Assembly: GCF_026339875.1 (NCBI RefSeq)
Contig: NZ_JAPEPZ010000001.1
Location: 3,658,001-3,722,000 of the forward strand
DNA from: Streptomyces sp. NBC_01571
Lineage (GTDB): Bacteria; Actinomycetota; Actinomycetes; Streptomycetales; Streptomycetaceae
DNA: 64,000 nucleotides
Reading direction: 5' to 3'
In this document: positions 8,230 through 17,218 of the stretch, piece by piece
Numbering within the stretch: the stretch's first letter is position 1
Layout: each line of letters begins with the position of its first letter
Program-made: the position numbers and the translations under genes
Notes under the pieces: model-generated
The model's database searches: none
Seen by the model: only the letters and a program-made list of their open reading frames with translations
Told to the model about the DNA's origin: nothing

Positions 8230-8724
8230 TCAGACCACCTGGTGGAGCCAGCGGACCGGGGCGCCCTCGCCCGCGTACCGGAACGATTCCAGTTCGTCGT
8301 CCCAGGGCTTGCCCAGGAGCTTGGCGAGGTCGGCCTCCAGGTCGGTCTCGCCGCGCTGGGAGCGCAGGAGCGCGGCACGCAGCCGGTCCTCGGGGATCAG
8401 GATGTCGCCGTGGATTCCGGTGACGGCGTGGAAGATGCCGAGCTCGGGGGTGCAGCTGTAGCGCTCGCCCTCGGCCGTGGCGCAGGGTTCGGCGGTCACC
8501 TCGAAGCGCAGCATCTGCCAGCCGCGCAGCGCGGAGGCGAGTTTGGAGGCGGTGCCCACCTCGCCCTTCCAGGAGAACTCGGATCTCCAGGTGCCCGGCG
8601 CCGCGGGCTGCCGGATCCAGTCGAGGTTGACGCGCGTACCGAGCACACCCGCGACCGCCCACTCGACGTGCGGGCACAGCGCGCGGGGCGCGGAGTGCAC
8701 GTAGAGAACTCCACGTGTCGTCAC
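8230..8724 (-). CDS. DUF3145 family protein
   Basis: A 164-aa protein of DUF3145, a family restricted to actinobacteria and usually found beside the fab cluster. Recognisable stretches are TTRGVLYVHSAPRALCPHVEWA at the start (quoted in part) and the GDILIPEDRLR region. No catalytic motif or membrane segment is visible, and the family has no assigned function. The start is GTG 8724, with CGGAGG about 8 nt upstream. The conserved position suggests a role linked to growth or lipid metabolism, by association only. Confidence 0.85.
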   Translation of the reverse strand: MTTRGVLYVHSAPRALCPHVEWAVAGVLGTRVNLDWIRQPAAPGTWRSEFSWKGEVGTASKLASALRGWQMLRFEVTAEPCATAEGERYSCTPELGIFHAVTGIHGDILIPEDRLRAALLRSQRGETDLEADLAKLLGKPWDDELESFRYAGEGAPVRWLHQVV

Positions 8725-8967
8725 TGGGGCCTCCGGGCAGAGCGAGACATCTTGTAACTTAGCGGAACGGCAGTGGCAGGGCGGCCACGTGGCGAGGCTA
8801 CCGTGCGGCGGCGCAAGGAGTGTGACGTACCGTCGGTCCCAGCGCCCAGAAACATCGAGGTTTCACCCGAGGGGACGCGGTGCGACCGACCGTGTACTGC
8901 GGGATGTCGGCCAACCGTGTCGGTCAGGTGCTGACCAGACATGTTCAACGAACGAGGGGAGCAGGGG

Positions 8968-9867
8968 ATGCGCATCCGCAGCCACAGTCCGCGCGCCGTC
9001 CTCGCCGTGGTGGCGGCGGCCCTGCTGGCTGTCGCCGGGTGCGACGCCTCCGGTGACGGCTCCTCAGCTCCGCACAGCACCGCCGGGGGCCGTCCGTCCC
9101 CGAAGCCGACCCCCCTCTGGAACCCCAGTCCCCGCTCCGTGGCCGCCGTCGGGGACTCCATCACCCGCGGCTTCGACGCCTGCACCGTGCTGTCCGACTG
9201 CCCCGAGGTCTCCTGGGCGACCGGCAGCGACACCGGGGTCCGCAGCCTGGCCGTGCGGCTGCTCGGGCGGGCGGGAGCCGCCGAGCGCAGCTGGAACTAC
9301 GCGGTGACCGGTGCGCGGATGGCGGACCTGCCGGAGCAGATGGCGCAGGCCGTGGTCGAGAAGCCGGAGCTGGTGACCGTGATGGTGGGCGCCAACGACG
9401 CCTGCCGCTCCTCGGTCTCGGCGATGACCCCGGTCGCCGACTTCCGCGCCGCGTTCCAGGCCGCGATGGGCACCCTGCGCGACGAACTGCCGAGGACACA
9501 GGTGTACGTGTCGAGCGTGCCGGATCTCAAGCGGCTGTGGTCCGAGGGGCGCGGCAACCCGCTGGGCAAGCAGATCTGGAAACTGGGCATCTGTCCCTCG
9601 ATGCTGGCCGACGCGGATTCCCTGGGCTCCAGGGCGATGCTGCGGCGGGCGAAGGTGCAGGACCGGGTGGAGCAGTACAACAAGGTCCTCAGGGACGTGT
9701 GCGCCAAGGACCGGCGCTGCCGTTTCGACGGGGGCGCGGTCCACGACTTCCGCTTCGGTACGGACCAGCTGAGCCACTGGGACTGGTTCCACCCGAGCAA
9801 GGACGGCCAGGCCCGGCTCGCGGAGCTGGCCTATCGGGTGGTGACGGCCCGCCGGCCGGTGGGCTGA
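8968..9867 (+). CDS. SGNH/GDSL-type lipoprotein hydrolase
   Basis: A 299-aa secreted lipoprotein. The signal sequence ends in LAVAGC, so C25 would be lipidated. The SGNH blocks are clear: S64 in AVGDSITRG (block I), GAND (block III) and the D272-x-x-H275 pair in HWDWFHPS (block V). Such enzymes hydrolyse esters of lipids or acetylated glycans at the cell surface. The downstream ATG 8968 was preferred to 8941 because it follows GAGGGGAGCAGGGG and begins a proper signal peptide. An oddity is the extra four or five cysteines in the mature domain (DACTVLSDC and others), suggesting disulfides. Confidence 0.88.
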   Translation: MRIRSHSPRAVLAVVAAALLAVAGCDASGDGSSAPHSTAGGRPSPKPTPLWNPSPRSVAAVGDSITRGFDACTVLSDCPEVSWATGSDTGVRSLAVRLLGRAGAAERSWNYAVTGARMADLPEQMAQAVVEKPELVTVMVGANDACRSSVSAMTPVADFRAAFQAAMGTLRDELPRTQVYVSSVPDLKRLWSEGRGNPLGKQIWKLGICPSMLADADSLGSRAMLRRAKVQDRVEQYNKVLRDVCAKDRRCRFDGGAVHDFRFGTDQLSHWDWFHPSKDGQARLAELAYRVVTARRPVG

Positions 9868-9923
9868 GGACTGCCCCGGCGGCCGGGCGGACGGCCCGGG
9901 CCGGTGGGCACAGGTCGTTGGCC

Positions 9924-9929
9924 TAGGCT
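9924..9929 (+). promoter_or_regulatory. -10 box (TAGGCT), likely leaderless promoter
   Basis: TAGGCT is followed by 7 nt and then ATG 9937. It is the same hexamer and spacing as at 1211-1216. Confidence 0.5.
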
Positions 9930-9936
9930 TCCGATC

Positions 9937-10914
9937 ATGGACAGCGAACTCTTCGGCACCCTTCCCGACGGCACCCCGGTCCACCGCTGGACGCTGGAGC
10001 GTGCCGAGGTGCGGGTGCGGATCCTGACGTACGGCGGGATCGTCCAGTCGGTCGAGATCCCCGACCGGGACGGGCACCGCGCGGACGTGGTGCTGGGCTT
10101 CCCCGACCTCGACGGGTATCTCGCGCACCCGGACCCGTATCTCGGGGCACTGGTCGGGCGGTACGCCAACCGGATCGCCGGCGGCCGCTTCCCGCTCGAC
10201 GGTCTCACCTACAGCCTCGCGCAGAACAACGCCCCCAACTCCCTGCACGGCGGGGAGCGCGGTTTCGACAAGCGGGTGTGGGACGTGGAACCGGTCGGGC
10301 ACGGGCTGCGGCTCACCCGGGTCTCCCCGCACGGCGAGGAGGGCTTCCCGGGCCGTCTGGAGGTCACGGCGACATACGGGCTGGACGCGGCGGGCGCGCT
10401 GCACATCGCGTACGAGGCGGTCACGGACGCGCCGACCGTGGTGAACCTGACGAACCACACGTACTGGAACCTGGCCGGTTCGGGGAACGCGGGCGGTCAC
10501 GAGCTCCGTCTGGCCGCCTCGCGGTTGACGCCGGTGGACGCGGATCTCATCCCCACCGGGGCGCTGGAGTCCGTGGACGGTACGCGCTTCGACTTCCGGA
10601 CGGCGCGGAAGGCCGGCGCCGGGTACGACCACAACTTCGTGCTGGACAAGGGAACGACGGCGAGCGCGGTCGAGGTCGCGGAGCTCCACGATCCCTCCTC
10701 CGGGCGGGTGCTGACGATCGCGACCACCGAGCCCGGCCTCCAGCTCTACACCGCCGACCATCTGGGCGAGCCGTTCGCGCCCGGCGACGGGATCGCGCTG
10801 GAGACGCAGCACTTCCCGGACTCCCCGAACCGGCCGGAGTTCCCGAGCACGCAGCTGCGGCCGGGCGGGACGTACCGTTCGGAGACGGTGTACGGGTTCG
10901 GGGTGCGCTCCTAG
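9937..10914 (+). CDS. galM: Aldose 1-epimerase, cytoplasmic
   Basis: A 325-aa mutarotase that interconverts alpha and beta anomers of galactose or glucose. Family motifs are GRYANRIAGG, NLTNHTYWNL (catalytic His) and LETQHFPDSPN (catalytic Glu). It has no signal peptide, unlike the paralogue at 32534, so the window holds one internal and one exported mutarotase. ATG 9937 was chosen because the family start is at MDSELFGTLPDGT and a -10 box lies 7 nt before it. A 19-bp hairpin terminator follows. Confidence 0.93.
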   Translation: MDSELFGTLPDGTPVHRWTLERAEVRVRILTYGGIVQSVEIPDRDGHRADVVLGFPDLDGYLAHPDPYLGALVGRYANRIAGGRFPLDGLTYSLAQNNAPNSLHGGERGFDKRVWDVEPVGHGLRLTRVSPHGEEGFPGRLEVTATYGLDAAGALHIAYEAVTDAPTVVNLTNHTYWNLAGSGNAGGHELRLAASRLTPVDADLIPTGALESVDGTRFDFRTARKAGAGYDHNFVLDKGTTASAVEVAELHDPSSGRVLTIATTEPGLQLYTADHLGEPFAPGDGIALETQHFPDSPNRPEFPSTQLRPGGTYRSETVYGFGVRS

Positions 10915-11035
10915 CCGGACCCGGCCGACGGAGAGCGGGACGGTCGGGCGATCAGGACGATCGGGCGGCCGGGCGATCAGGGCGGTCGGGGCACGAAGTC
11001 CCCGTGGGCCCTGCGGTCCGAGGCCGTTCGGGAAC

Positions 11036-11081
11036 CGACGAGCCCCGGTCCGGAGGTCAGGTTCCGGACCGGGGCTCGTCG
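11036..11081. terminator. Bidirectional terminator between galM and the GH3 gene
   Basis: A perfect 19-bp stem (CGACGAGCCCCGGTCCGGA and its complement) with an 8-nt loop, between two convergent genes. It is one of the longest perfect hairpins in the window. No U tract follows, as is common in Streptomyces. Confidence 0.85.
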
Positions 11082-11098
11082 GGGGGGCTTGTCCCGGA

Positions 11099-13648
11099 TC
11101 AGACGTTAATCGTCGTCACGACCCGGTGGTCGGTGATCGAGCGGCCTGCGGCAACCTCGTACGAACCCTTCACAAACACCCATGTGCCGGCCTCCTCGTC
11201 CCAGATCTCGAAAGCGCGGCGGGGGATGCCGAGCACGGCCTCGGCGCTCTCTCCCGGACCCGCCTCGACACCGGCGAAGGCGGCGAGCCGGCGGACCGGG
11301 CGCTCGCTGTCCGCCTCGACCGGCTTCAGATAGAGCTGGACGACCTCGCGGCCGGGACGCGCGCCGGAGTTGCGGACCCGGACCGTGACCGTCGCGACGC
11401 TGTCCACGTCAACGTCGCTGTCACCGTCACTGCCACCGGCGGAAGGTTCGATCGACTCGTACGCCCAGTCGGTGTAGCCAAGGCCGTGACCGAAGGGGTA
11501 CGCGGGGGTCCCGCCGTCCCTCTCCCAGGCCCGGTAGCCGATGAACACACCCTCGGTGTACGGGAGTTCACCGTCGACAGGGATCACCTGGGTGACCGGG
11601 GCGTCCGCGAGCGAACCCCAGGTCGTGGGCAGCCGGCCGCCGGGCTCGTGGGCGCCCGTGAGGACGTCCGCGAGGGCGCTGCCGCCCTCCTGGCCGGGGA
11701 ACCAGCTGAGCAGCACGGCGGCGACCTCCTCGCGCCACGGAAGCTCCACCGGGGAACCGGAGTTGACGATCACCACGGTGTTCGGGTTGGCGGCGGCGAC
11801 TGCGTGCACCAGGTCGTCCTGGCGCCCGGGGAGCCGGAGGTCCTCGCGGTCGAAGCCCTCGGACTCGACACGCTCGGTCGTGGCGACCACGACGACGGCG
11901 GTGTCCGCGGCGCGGGCCGCCGCGACCGCCTCGGCGATCAGTTCGTCCGGATCGCGCTGCGGTTCCTGGTGGACGAGGGCGAAGCCGACCATCCTCAGGG
12001 GCGCGCCCTCGGGCAGGACGACCACCTGGCGCAGGGACACCTCGTACGTCTCACCGGCGGCGAGATCGACCCGGGCGCGCTCCTCGGGGGCGCCGAAGAA
12101 CGCCGTGAAGGGGCTGTCCTCCGTGCTGACCTGGGTGCCTTCATAGCGGACCGTGCCGTCGACCGTGAGTGTGAACGCGCCGAGGCCCTTGATGCCGAAG
12201 GTGTGCGTACCGCCCACACGCGGGGTGAAGGTGCCCCTCAGGTCCACGGTGTGGAGGTTGTCGTGGGTGACGCCCTCGGGAAGGTCGTTGCCCATCCACT
12301 GGATCTGGCCGTTGGGCGCGGAGCCGCAGCCGATCATCTCGCCGTCCCGGTCGCGGCATTCCGCGCGGAGCGCGAACCCCTTGTCGGCGACGGCGAGTTC
12401 CTGGTTCGGGTCGGCTCCGACGGCGTACGACAGGCTGCCCTCGGGGAGGGCCGCGGTGAGGCCGTCCAGGGGCGACACGACGTGGGCGGGGAAGACGGTG
12501 GCGGAGCCGCCGCCGAGGACACGGGCGTCGCGGGCGGCGGCGCCGCTCAGCGCCACGGTGCCCGGCCGCAGCGGCAGCGTCGCGTTCTCGTTGCGTACGA
12601 GGACGAAGGAGCGGCGGGCGATCTCGCGGGCCAGGGCCTCGCCGTCCACGGACGCCGGCAGCTCGGTGACCACCGGTTCGGCGCCCTCCAGGATGCCGAC
12701 GCGGGCGGCGAGCCGCAGGACGTTGCGGACGGCCTCGTCGACCTTCGCCTCCTCGGTGCGGCCCGCGCGGACGGCGGCGGCGAGCGCGTCGCCGTACACG
12801 GTCCCGGGGCCGGGCATGGCGACGTCGAGGCCGCCCTCGATCGCCCCCACGGTCGAGCGGGCCGCCGTCCAGTCGGAGACGTTGAAGCCGTCGAAGCCCC
12901 ACTCGCCGCGCAGGATCTCGTTCACGAGATAGTGGTGCTCGGACATCGTGGTGCCGTTGACCGAGTTGTAGGCGGTCATGATGCCCCAGGGACGGGCGTT
13001 CTCGACGATGGCCTCGAAGGGGGCCAGATAGAGCTCGCGCAGGGCGCGTTCGGAGACGAGGTTGTCCACCGTGAAGCGGTCGGTCTCGGCGTCGTTGGCC
13101 ACGAAGTGCTTGACGGTGGTGCCGACGCCGCCGGACTGCACGCCCCGCACATAGCCGGTGCCGATCCGCCCGGTCAGGTACGGGTCCTCGCTGTACGCCT
13201 CGAAGTGGCGGCCGCCGAGCGGCGAGCGGTGCAGGTTGACCGTGGGCGCGAGCAGCACGTGGACGTGCTTGCGGCGGGCCTCCTGGGCGAGGAGGACGCC
13301 GGCGCGGTGGGCCAGGGCGGGGTCCCAGGTGGCGGCGAGCGCGGTCGGTGAGGGGAGGGCGATGGACGGGTCGTCGGCGGTCCAGCGCACGCCCCGCACA
13401 CCGATCGGACCGTCGGACATGACGAGGGAGCGCAGCCCGATCGCGGGGAGTTCGGGCAGCGACCACATGTCCTGCCCCGCGAGCAGCCGCGTCTTCGCGT
13501 CCAGGTCGAGCCTCCCGAGGGCCGCCTCGACGACCCTCTCGCGCGCCCGGTCCGCCGCGCTCCCGTCCCTGGTCCCGGCCCGGCTCTCGACAGTCCCCGC
13601 TGTCCCCGCTGTCCCCGTTGTCTCCGTTGTCTCCGCTGCCTCCGTCAC
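11099..13648 (-). CDS. GH3 beta-glucosidase with PA14 insert
   Basis: An 849-aa glycoside hydrolase family 3 enzyme. The TIM-barrel domain holds the nucleophile D259 in GFNVSDW and the KHF and RxHxE substrate motifs (GGRHFEAYSEDP). A PA14 domain is inserted at about residues 440-560 (recognisable by FTPRVGGTHTFGIKG and FTLTVDG), followed by the alpha/beta sandwich and a fibronectin III-like C terminus. There is no signal peptide, so it is intracellular and would act on imported oligosaccharides. The N-terminal 20 residues are Thr/Gly/Ala-rich and encoded by short DNA repeats, so the real start may lie at a later codon. It is divergent from a TetR gene, its likely regulator. Confidence 0.93.
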   Translation of the reverse strand: MTEAAETTETTGTAGTAGTVESRAGTRDGSAADRARERVVEAALGRLDLDAKTRLLAGQDMWSLPELPAIGLRSLVMSDGPIGVRGVRWTADDPSIALPSPTALAATWDPALAHRAGVLLAQEARRKHVHVLLAPTVNLHRSPLGGRHFEAYSEDPYLTGRIGTGYVRGVQSGGVGTTVKHFVANDAETDRFTVDNLVSERALRELYLAPFEAIVENARPWGIMTAYNSVNGTTMSEHHYLVNEILRGEWGFDGFNVSDWTAARSTVGAIEGGLDVAMPGPGTVYGDALAAAVRAGRTEEAKVDEAVRNVLRLAARVGILEGAEPVVTELPASVDGEALAREIARRSFVLVRNENATLPLRPGTVALSGAAARDARVLGGGSATVFPAHVVSPLDGLTAALPEGSLSYAVGADPNQELAVADKGFALRAECRDRDGEMIGCGSAPNGQIQWMGNDLPEGVTHDNLHTVDLRGTFTPRVGGTHTFGIKGLGAFTLTVDGTVRYEGTQVSTEDSPFTAFFGAPEERARVDLAAGETYEVSLRQVVVLPEGAPLRMVGFALVHQEPQRDPDELIAEAVAAARAADTAVVVVATTERVESEGFDREDLRLPGRQDDLVHAVAAANPNTVVIVNSGSPVELPWREEVAAVLLSWFPGQEGGSALADVLTGAHEPGGRLPTTWGSLADAPVTQVIPVDGELPYTEGVFIGYRAWERDGGTPAYPFGHGLGYTDWAYESIEPSAGGSDGDSDVDVDSVATVTVRVRNSGARPGREVVQLYLKPVEADSERPVRRLAAFAGVEAGPGESAEAVLGIPRRAFEIWDEEAGTWVFVKGSYEVAAGRSITDHRVVTTINV

Positions 13649-13842
13649 GGTGGCACCTCCTCGTTGAAGTCCGTGAAGCCCGTGCAGTTCTTGAAGTCCC
13701 CGAAGTCCCTGAAGTCCGCGGAGCCGTGGGGCTGTACGGCGGACGGCCGCGGGTTCCGTCGGACGTTCTCATCCTGCACCCGCGACCTGTAGAGCGGTAG
13801 GTTTCGTTTCCTTGCCGTGATGTTCGGGGTGGACGGATACCG

Positions 13843-13848
13843 TACGGT
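13843..13848 (+). promoter_or_regulatory. -10 box (TACGGT) of the TetR gene
   Basis: TACGGT ends 6 nt before the ATG at 13855, which has no ribosome-binding site. It would be a leaderless promoter in the 206-bp divergent region that also holds the GH3 promoter. Confidence 0.45.
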
Positions 13849-13854
13849 GACGCC

Positions 13855-14412
13855 ATGACGACCAGGTCCAGGAGCGAGGAGCGGCGCGCGGAGATCGTGC
13901 GCGCGGCCCTGGAGGTGATCGCCGAACGCGGTTACCGGGGCGCGAGCATGGCCGCCGTCGCCGAGCGCGTGGGCCTCACCCAGCAGGGCCTGCTGCACTA
14001 CTTCCCGACCAAGGACACCCTGCTGGTCGCGGTCCTCAAGGAGCGCGACCAGTGGGACGCCGTGCCCGACAGCCGGTGGCGGCTGGATCTGCTGGCCTCG
14101 CTCGCCGACTACAACGCCATGCGGCCCGGCATCGTGCAGACCTTCTCGGCGCTGCTCGGCGAGAGCGTCACGGAGGGGCATCCGGCGCGCGAGTTCTTCA
14201 CCCGGCGTTATGTCGCCGTGCGCGCGAGCATGGCGCAGGTGCTGCGCACCGAGTACGGGGAGCGGCTGCCGAGCGGGCTCACGCCGGAGCGCGCCGCCCC
14301 GCTGCTGGTGGCGGTGATGGACGGGCTCCAGTACCAGTGGCTGCTGGATCCGGAGTCGGTGGACATGCCGGCCGCGTTCCGGGACTTCCTGGTGCTGCTG
14401 GGCGAGGCCTGA
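13855..14412 (+). CDS. TetR family regulator
   Basis: A 185-aa repressor-type protein. The HTH spans about residues 10-55 (ALEVIAERGYRGASMAAVAERVGLTQ, quoted across its length, then LLHYFPTKD). The rest is the helical ligand domain. It is divergent from the GH3 beta-glucosidase, so control of that gene by an oligosaccharide-derived ligand is the simplest guess. A partially symmetric CCGTACGGT lies at its own start, overlapping the -10 box. Confidence 0.9.
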   Translation: MTTRSRSEERRAEIVRAALEVIAERGYRGASMAAVAERVGLTQQGLLHYFPTKDTLLVAVLKERDQWDAVPDSRWRLDLLASLADYNAMRPGIVQTFSALLGESVTEGHPAREFFTRRYVAVRASMAQVLRTEYGERLPSGLTPERAAPLLVAVMDGLQYQWLLDPESVDMPAAFRDFLVLLGEA

Positions 14413-14538
14413 AGCCCGGCCACGGACGGGCCGCCACCGCCGCGGCGGCCCGGCGTCGCAGCGACCCACCATCGGAGCGGCCACCATCACGGCGGTCCAC
14501 CGGCGCCGGCCGGCTGTGCCGGCTTCACCGTCGTCGGC

Positions 14539-14877
14539 TCACTGCTGCCAGACGGCCGCCGCTGTCTTGCTCACCGCGCAGACGGCGGCGAGGGCGACGG
14601 CCCAGCCCGTGGCCCCGGCGAGGGCCAGCGCGGCCACGCCCGCCCCGAACCAGAGCAGTTCGAAGCCGACGCGGACCGCGCCACGGGTCTTGCGGCGCGA
14701 CTTCGGGGAACCGAAGAGCGCCCACAGCACGACCAGTACGGCCGGGGCGCCGAGACCGAGCAGCCAGGTCGCCGGTGTCGCCGCGTCCGCGCCGAACCCC
14801 CAGTACCCGGCGGCCACGAGGACGGCGAGCTCCAGCAGGAACAGGACGCCCAGGTTCGCCGCCTTGATGACCTTCAT
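14539..14877 (-). CDS. YrdB/DUF2568 family small membrane protein
   Basis: A 112-aa protein with four predicted membrane helices (about residues 8-28, 36-56, 70-90 and 92-108) separated by a basic cytoplasmic loop SPKSRRKTRG. It matches the DUF2568 (YrdB-like) family, whose function is unknown. ATG 14877 has a GATACT -10-like element ending 6 nt upstream and no ribosome-binding site. The gene lies 24 nt downstream of the RidA gene stop on the same strand, but may have its own promoter. Confidence 0.8.
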   Translation of the reverse strand: MKVIKAANLGVLFLLELAVLVAAGYWGFGADAATPATWLLGLGAPAVLVVLWALFGSPKSRRKTRGAVRVGFELLWFGAGVAALALAGATGWAVALAAVCAVSKTAAAVWQQ

Positions 14878-14901
14878 GCGCGGAGTATCACCCGGAAGGA
14901 T

Positions 14902-15300
14902 TCACTCCGGCCCCCGGACGGCGGGGACGGCGGCCACTACCTCGATCTCGATGAGCGCCTCCGGCTTGAAGAGGCGGGAGACCTCCAGGGTCATGCTGGT
15001 GGGCGGGGTGCCGGTGAGGTACCGGGCGCGTACGGCGCCGTACTCGGGGAGCCCGGTGATGTCCGTCAGATACGTACGGATGTTGATGACGTCGGCGAGC
15101 GTCGCGCCGTGTGCCTTCAGCAGCGCGTCGATCGCCTCGAAGACGCCCCGGCTCTGCTCGGCCAGGCCGACACCGTCGGCGACCTGGCCGGAGAGGTACA
15201 ACAGGGCTCCACCGCCCGCGAGTTCGACGCGTGCCACCTGGGAGTAGTGGCCATTGGCGGGCTGGGGCGCACCGGCCGGGCTGTCGAGTGTGATCCGCAC
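14902..15300 (-). CDS. RidA family enamine/imine deaminase
   Basis: A 132-aa RidA-type protein. The family signature NIRTYLTDI with its Arg, and the region SMTLEVSRLFKPEALIEIEVVA, are recognisable. RidA proteins hydrolyse reactive enamines made by PLP enzymes; the subgroup here is not certain. GTG 15300 follows GAGGAGA. It begins 9 nt after the upstream dehydrogenase-like gene, so the two form an operon. Confidence 0.88.
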   Translation of the reverse strand: MRITLDSPAGAPQPANGHYSQVARVELAGGGALLYLSGQVADGVGLAEQSRGVFEAIDALLKAHGATLADVINIRTYLTDITGLPEYGAVRARYLTGTPPTSMTLEVSRLFKPEALIEIEVVAAVPAVRGPE

Positions 15301-15309
15301 GGCGTCTCC

Positions 15310-16125
15310 TCAGGCCGAATGCCGGCGGATGCGCTCGACGGCCTGCGCGATGTCCGCGTCGGCGACGGCGGGATCGGCCGCCGCCCGCTTGTAGTGCTCC
15401 AGCACCGCCTCCATGGCGGGGAGTTCGGCGGTCCTGGTGGCGAGGGCGACGTCCTTCACCGCGAGCGAGGTACCGAAGTGCACGCCCTCGGCGAAGGCAC
15501 GGCCGACGGCACCGCCGAGCGGCCCGCCCGCGAGCGAGCCGCGCACGGTGTCCTCGTCGAGGCCGAGCGCGTCCGCGAGGACCATGGCCTCGGCGACGAG
15601 GGCGACCCCGCCGAGCACAGCGGTGTTGACGACGAGCTTGAGCGCGGCGCCGGAGCCGGACGGGCCGGTGCGGGTGACGGTGCCGAGGGGGGCGAGCACC
15701 CGCTCGACGCCGGCCACGTCACCGCCCGCGAGGATGCCGAGCTGCCCCGCCGCCGCCTTGTCCGTGCTGCCCGCCACCGGCGCGTCGACGAGGCGCACCC
15801 CCTCCCCCAGCCGGGCGGCCAGCTCCTTCACCACGTCCGGGCCGACGGTCGACATCTCCACCCAGTACGTCCCCGGGCGCAGCCGCGGCACGACGGCGTC
15901 CGCGACCGCGCCGAGCGCGGCGGGGTCGGCGAGCATCGTGATCACCACATCGGCGTCCCGCACGGCCTCGCCCGGGGACGCGGCGAGCGTGGCCCCGGCG
16001 GCGACCAGCGGCTCCGCCTTCGCGGCGGTACGGTTCCAGACGGTCAACGGGTGCCCGGCGTCGAGGAGTCGGCGCGCCATCGCCGCGCCCATGTGACCGA
16101 GTCCGAGGAATGCGATCTTTTCCAT
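15310..16125 (-). CDS. NAD(P)-dependent 3-hydroxyisobutyrate dehydrogenase-like oxidoreductase
   Basis: A 271-aa beta-hydroxyacid dehydrogenase. The Rossmann motif is GLGHMG (8-13), followed by the substrate motif DAPVAGST and the catalytic Lys in GAALKLVVN. Substrates in this family include 3-hydroxyisobutyrate, tartronate semialdehyde and imines. ATG 16125 has TAGCGT ending 7 nt upstream, so the mRNA is probably leaderless. The gene is divergent from LysR with only 58 bp between starts, and LysR is its probable regulator. RidA follows in the same operon. Confidence 0.88.
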   Translation of the reverse strand: MEKIAFLGLGHMGAAMARRLLDAGHPLTVWNRTAAKAEPLVAAGATLAASPGEAVRDADVVITMLADPAALGAVADAVVPRLRPGTYWVEMSTVGPDVVKELAARLGEGVRLVDAPVAGSTDKAAAGQLGILAGGDVAGVERVLAPLGTVTRTGPSGSGAALKLVVNTAVLGGVALVAEAMVLADALGLDEDTVRGSLAGGPLGGAVGRAFAEGVHFGTSLAVKDVALATRTAELPAMEAVLEHYKRAAADPAVADADIAQAVERIRRHSA

Positions 16126-16132
16126 GTCCTCG

Positions 16133-16138
16133 ACGCTA
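16133..16138 (-). promoter_or_regulatory. -10 box (TAGCGT) of the dehydrogenase-ridA operon
   Basis: TAGCGT on the minus strand, then 7 nt, then ATG 16125. It faces the LysR -10 box 32 bp away. Confidence 0.55.
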
Positions 16139-16170
16139 GGCGGGCCCGAGCGATGCGGCAAGCGAATGTC

Positions 16171-16176
16171 TAGCAT
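16171..16176 (+). promoter_or_regulatory. -10 box (TAGCAT) of the lysR gene
   Basis: TAGCAT is followed by 7 nt and ATG 16184. The two divergent promoters overlap, so one bound LysR protein could control both. Confidence 0.55.
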
Positions 16177-16183
16177 GGGTCCC

Positions 16184-17107
16184 ATGCCCAACCCGCATGA
16201 CGTACCCGGTCTCTCCACCACCTGGCTGCGGGTCTTCCTGGAGGTGGCACGGCACGGTTCGTTCACCGTGGCCGCGCGGACCCTCGGCTGGACGCAGTCC
16301 GCGGTCTCCCGGCAGATCTCCTCGCTGGAGTCTGCGCTCGGCGGGGTCCCGCTCTTCGACCGGCTGCCCCGGGGCGTCCGGCTGACGGACGCGGGACGGG
16401 TCCTCGTGCCGCACGCCGAGACGGTGGTCGAGCGGCTGCACGGCGCCGGACGCGAGCTGGCGGCGCTGCGCGAGGCGGCGGGCGGCCGGCTCCGTTTCGG
16501 CGCCTTCGCCACGGCCGACGCGGCGCTGGTGCCGCGCGCCATCGCCGCCTTCCGCACGCGGCGTCCGGGGGTACGGATCAGCCGCGAGGAGGGGCTGACC
16601 CCGGCACTCCTGGACCGGTTGTCCACGGGCCATCTGGATCTGGCGATCGTCTCGACGACGGGCCGCGCCCCCTTGGAGGCCCACAGCCTGCACCACCTTC
16701 TCGACGAGTCCCTGTATGTCGCCGTGCCCGCCGGTCACCCGCTCGCCGCCGAGGCGTCGGTGCGACTGCCCCAACTCGCCGACGCCGACTGGATATCCGG
16801 CTCCGCCCGCCCCGAGGGCACGCTGCTGGACGCGGCCCTGCGGCACGGCTTCCGTCCGCGTGTCGCGCACGTCGTGGCCGAGTGGACCGCCAAGCAGGGG
16901 TACGTCGCCGCCGGTCTCGGGGTGACCCTGGTCCCGGGGCTCGCGGCCGAGTCCGTGCGCCCGGACGTCGTCCTGCTTCCGGTGCGCGACGAGGAGGCGC
17001 CGGCCCGGGCGGTGTACGCGGCGACCGTACGGGGCCGGTCCCTGGCACCGGCCACGGCGGCGTTTCTGGGCGCGCTGCGGGAGGCGGCGGCACGGATCCC
17101 CGGATGA
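16184..17107 (+). CDS. LysR family transcriptional regulator
   Basis: A 307-aa LTTR. The N-terminal HTH (about residues 14-65) has the family pattern FLEVARHGSFTVAARTLG then TQSAVSRQISSLE; the effector domain covers about 95-300. It is divergent from the 3-hydroxyisobutyrate dehydrogenase-like gene and by LTTR custom regulates it and itself. No ribosome-binding site precedes the ATG. Confidence 0.92.
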   Translation: MPNPHDVPGLSTTWLRVFLEVARHGSFTVAARTLGWTQSAVSRQISSLESALGGVPLFDRLPRGVRLTDAGRVLVPHAETVVERLHGAGRELAALREAAGGRLRFGAFATADAALVPRAIAAFRTRRPGVRISREEGLTPALLDRLSTGHLDLAIVSTTGRAPLEAHSLHHLLDESLYVAVPAGHPLAAEASVRLPQLADADWISGSARPEGTLLDAALRHGFRPRVAHVVAEWTAKQGYVAAGLGVTLVPGLAAESVRPDVVLLPVRDEEAPARAVYAATVRGRSLAPATAAFLGALREAAARIPG

Positions 17108-17218
17108 CCGCCGCACCGCAGCACGGCGCGCGCCACTCCTCATGGCGTCCGCCCCCTCCGTCACGCGATACTGCGGCCGTCCGGCAGCACCCCACGGCGA
17201 CGGAAGGCATGAACTCCC

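Noticed and set aside
11126..13351. Long plus-strand open frame of 741 aa antisense to the GH3 gene
   Set aside because: It is the usual high-GC shadow; the minus-strand frame has full GH3 motifs.
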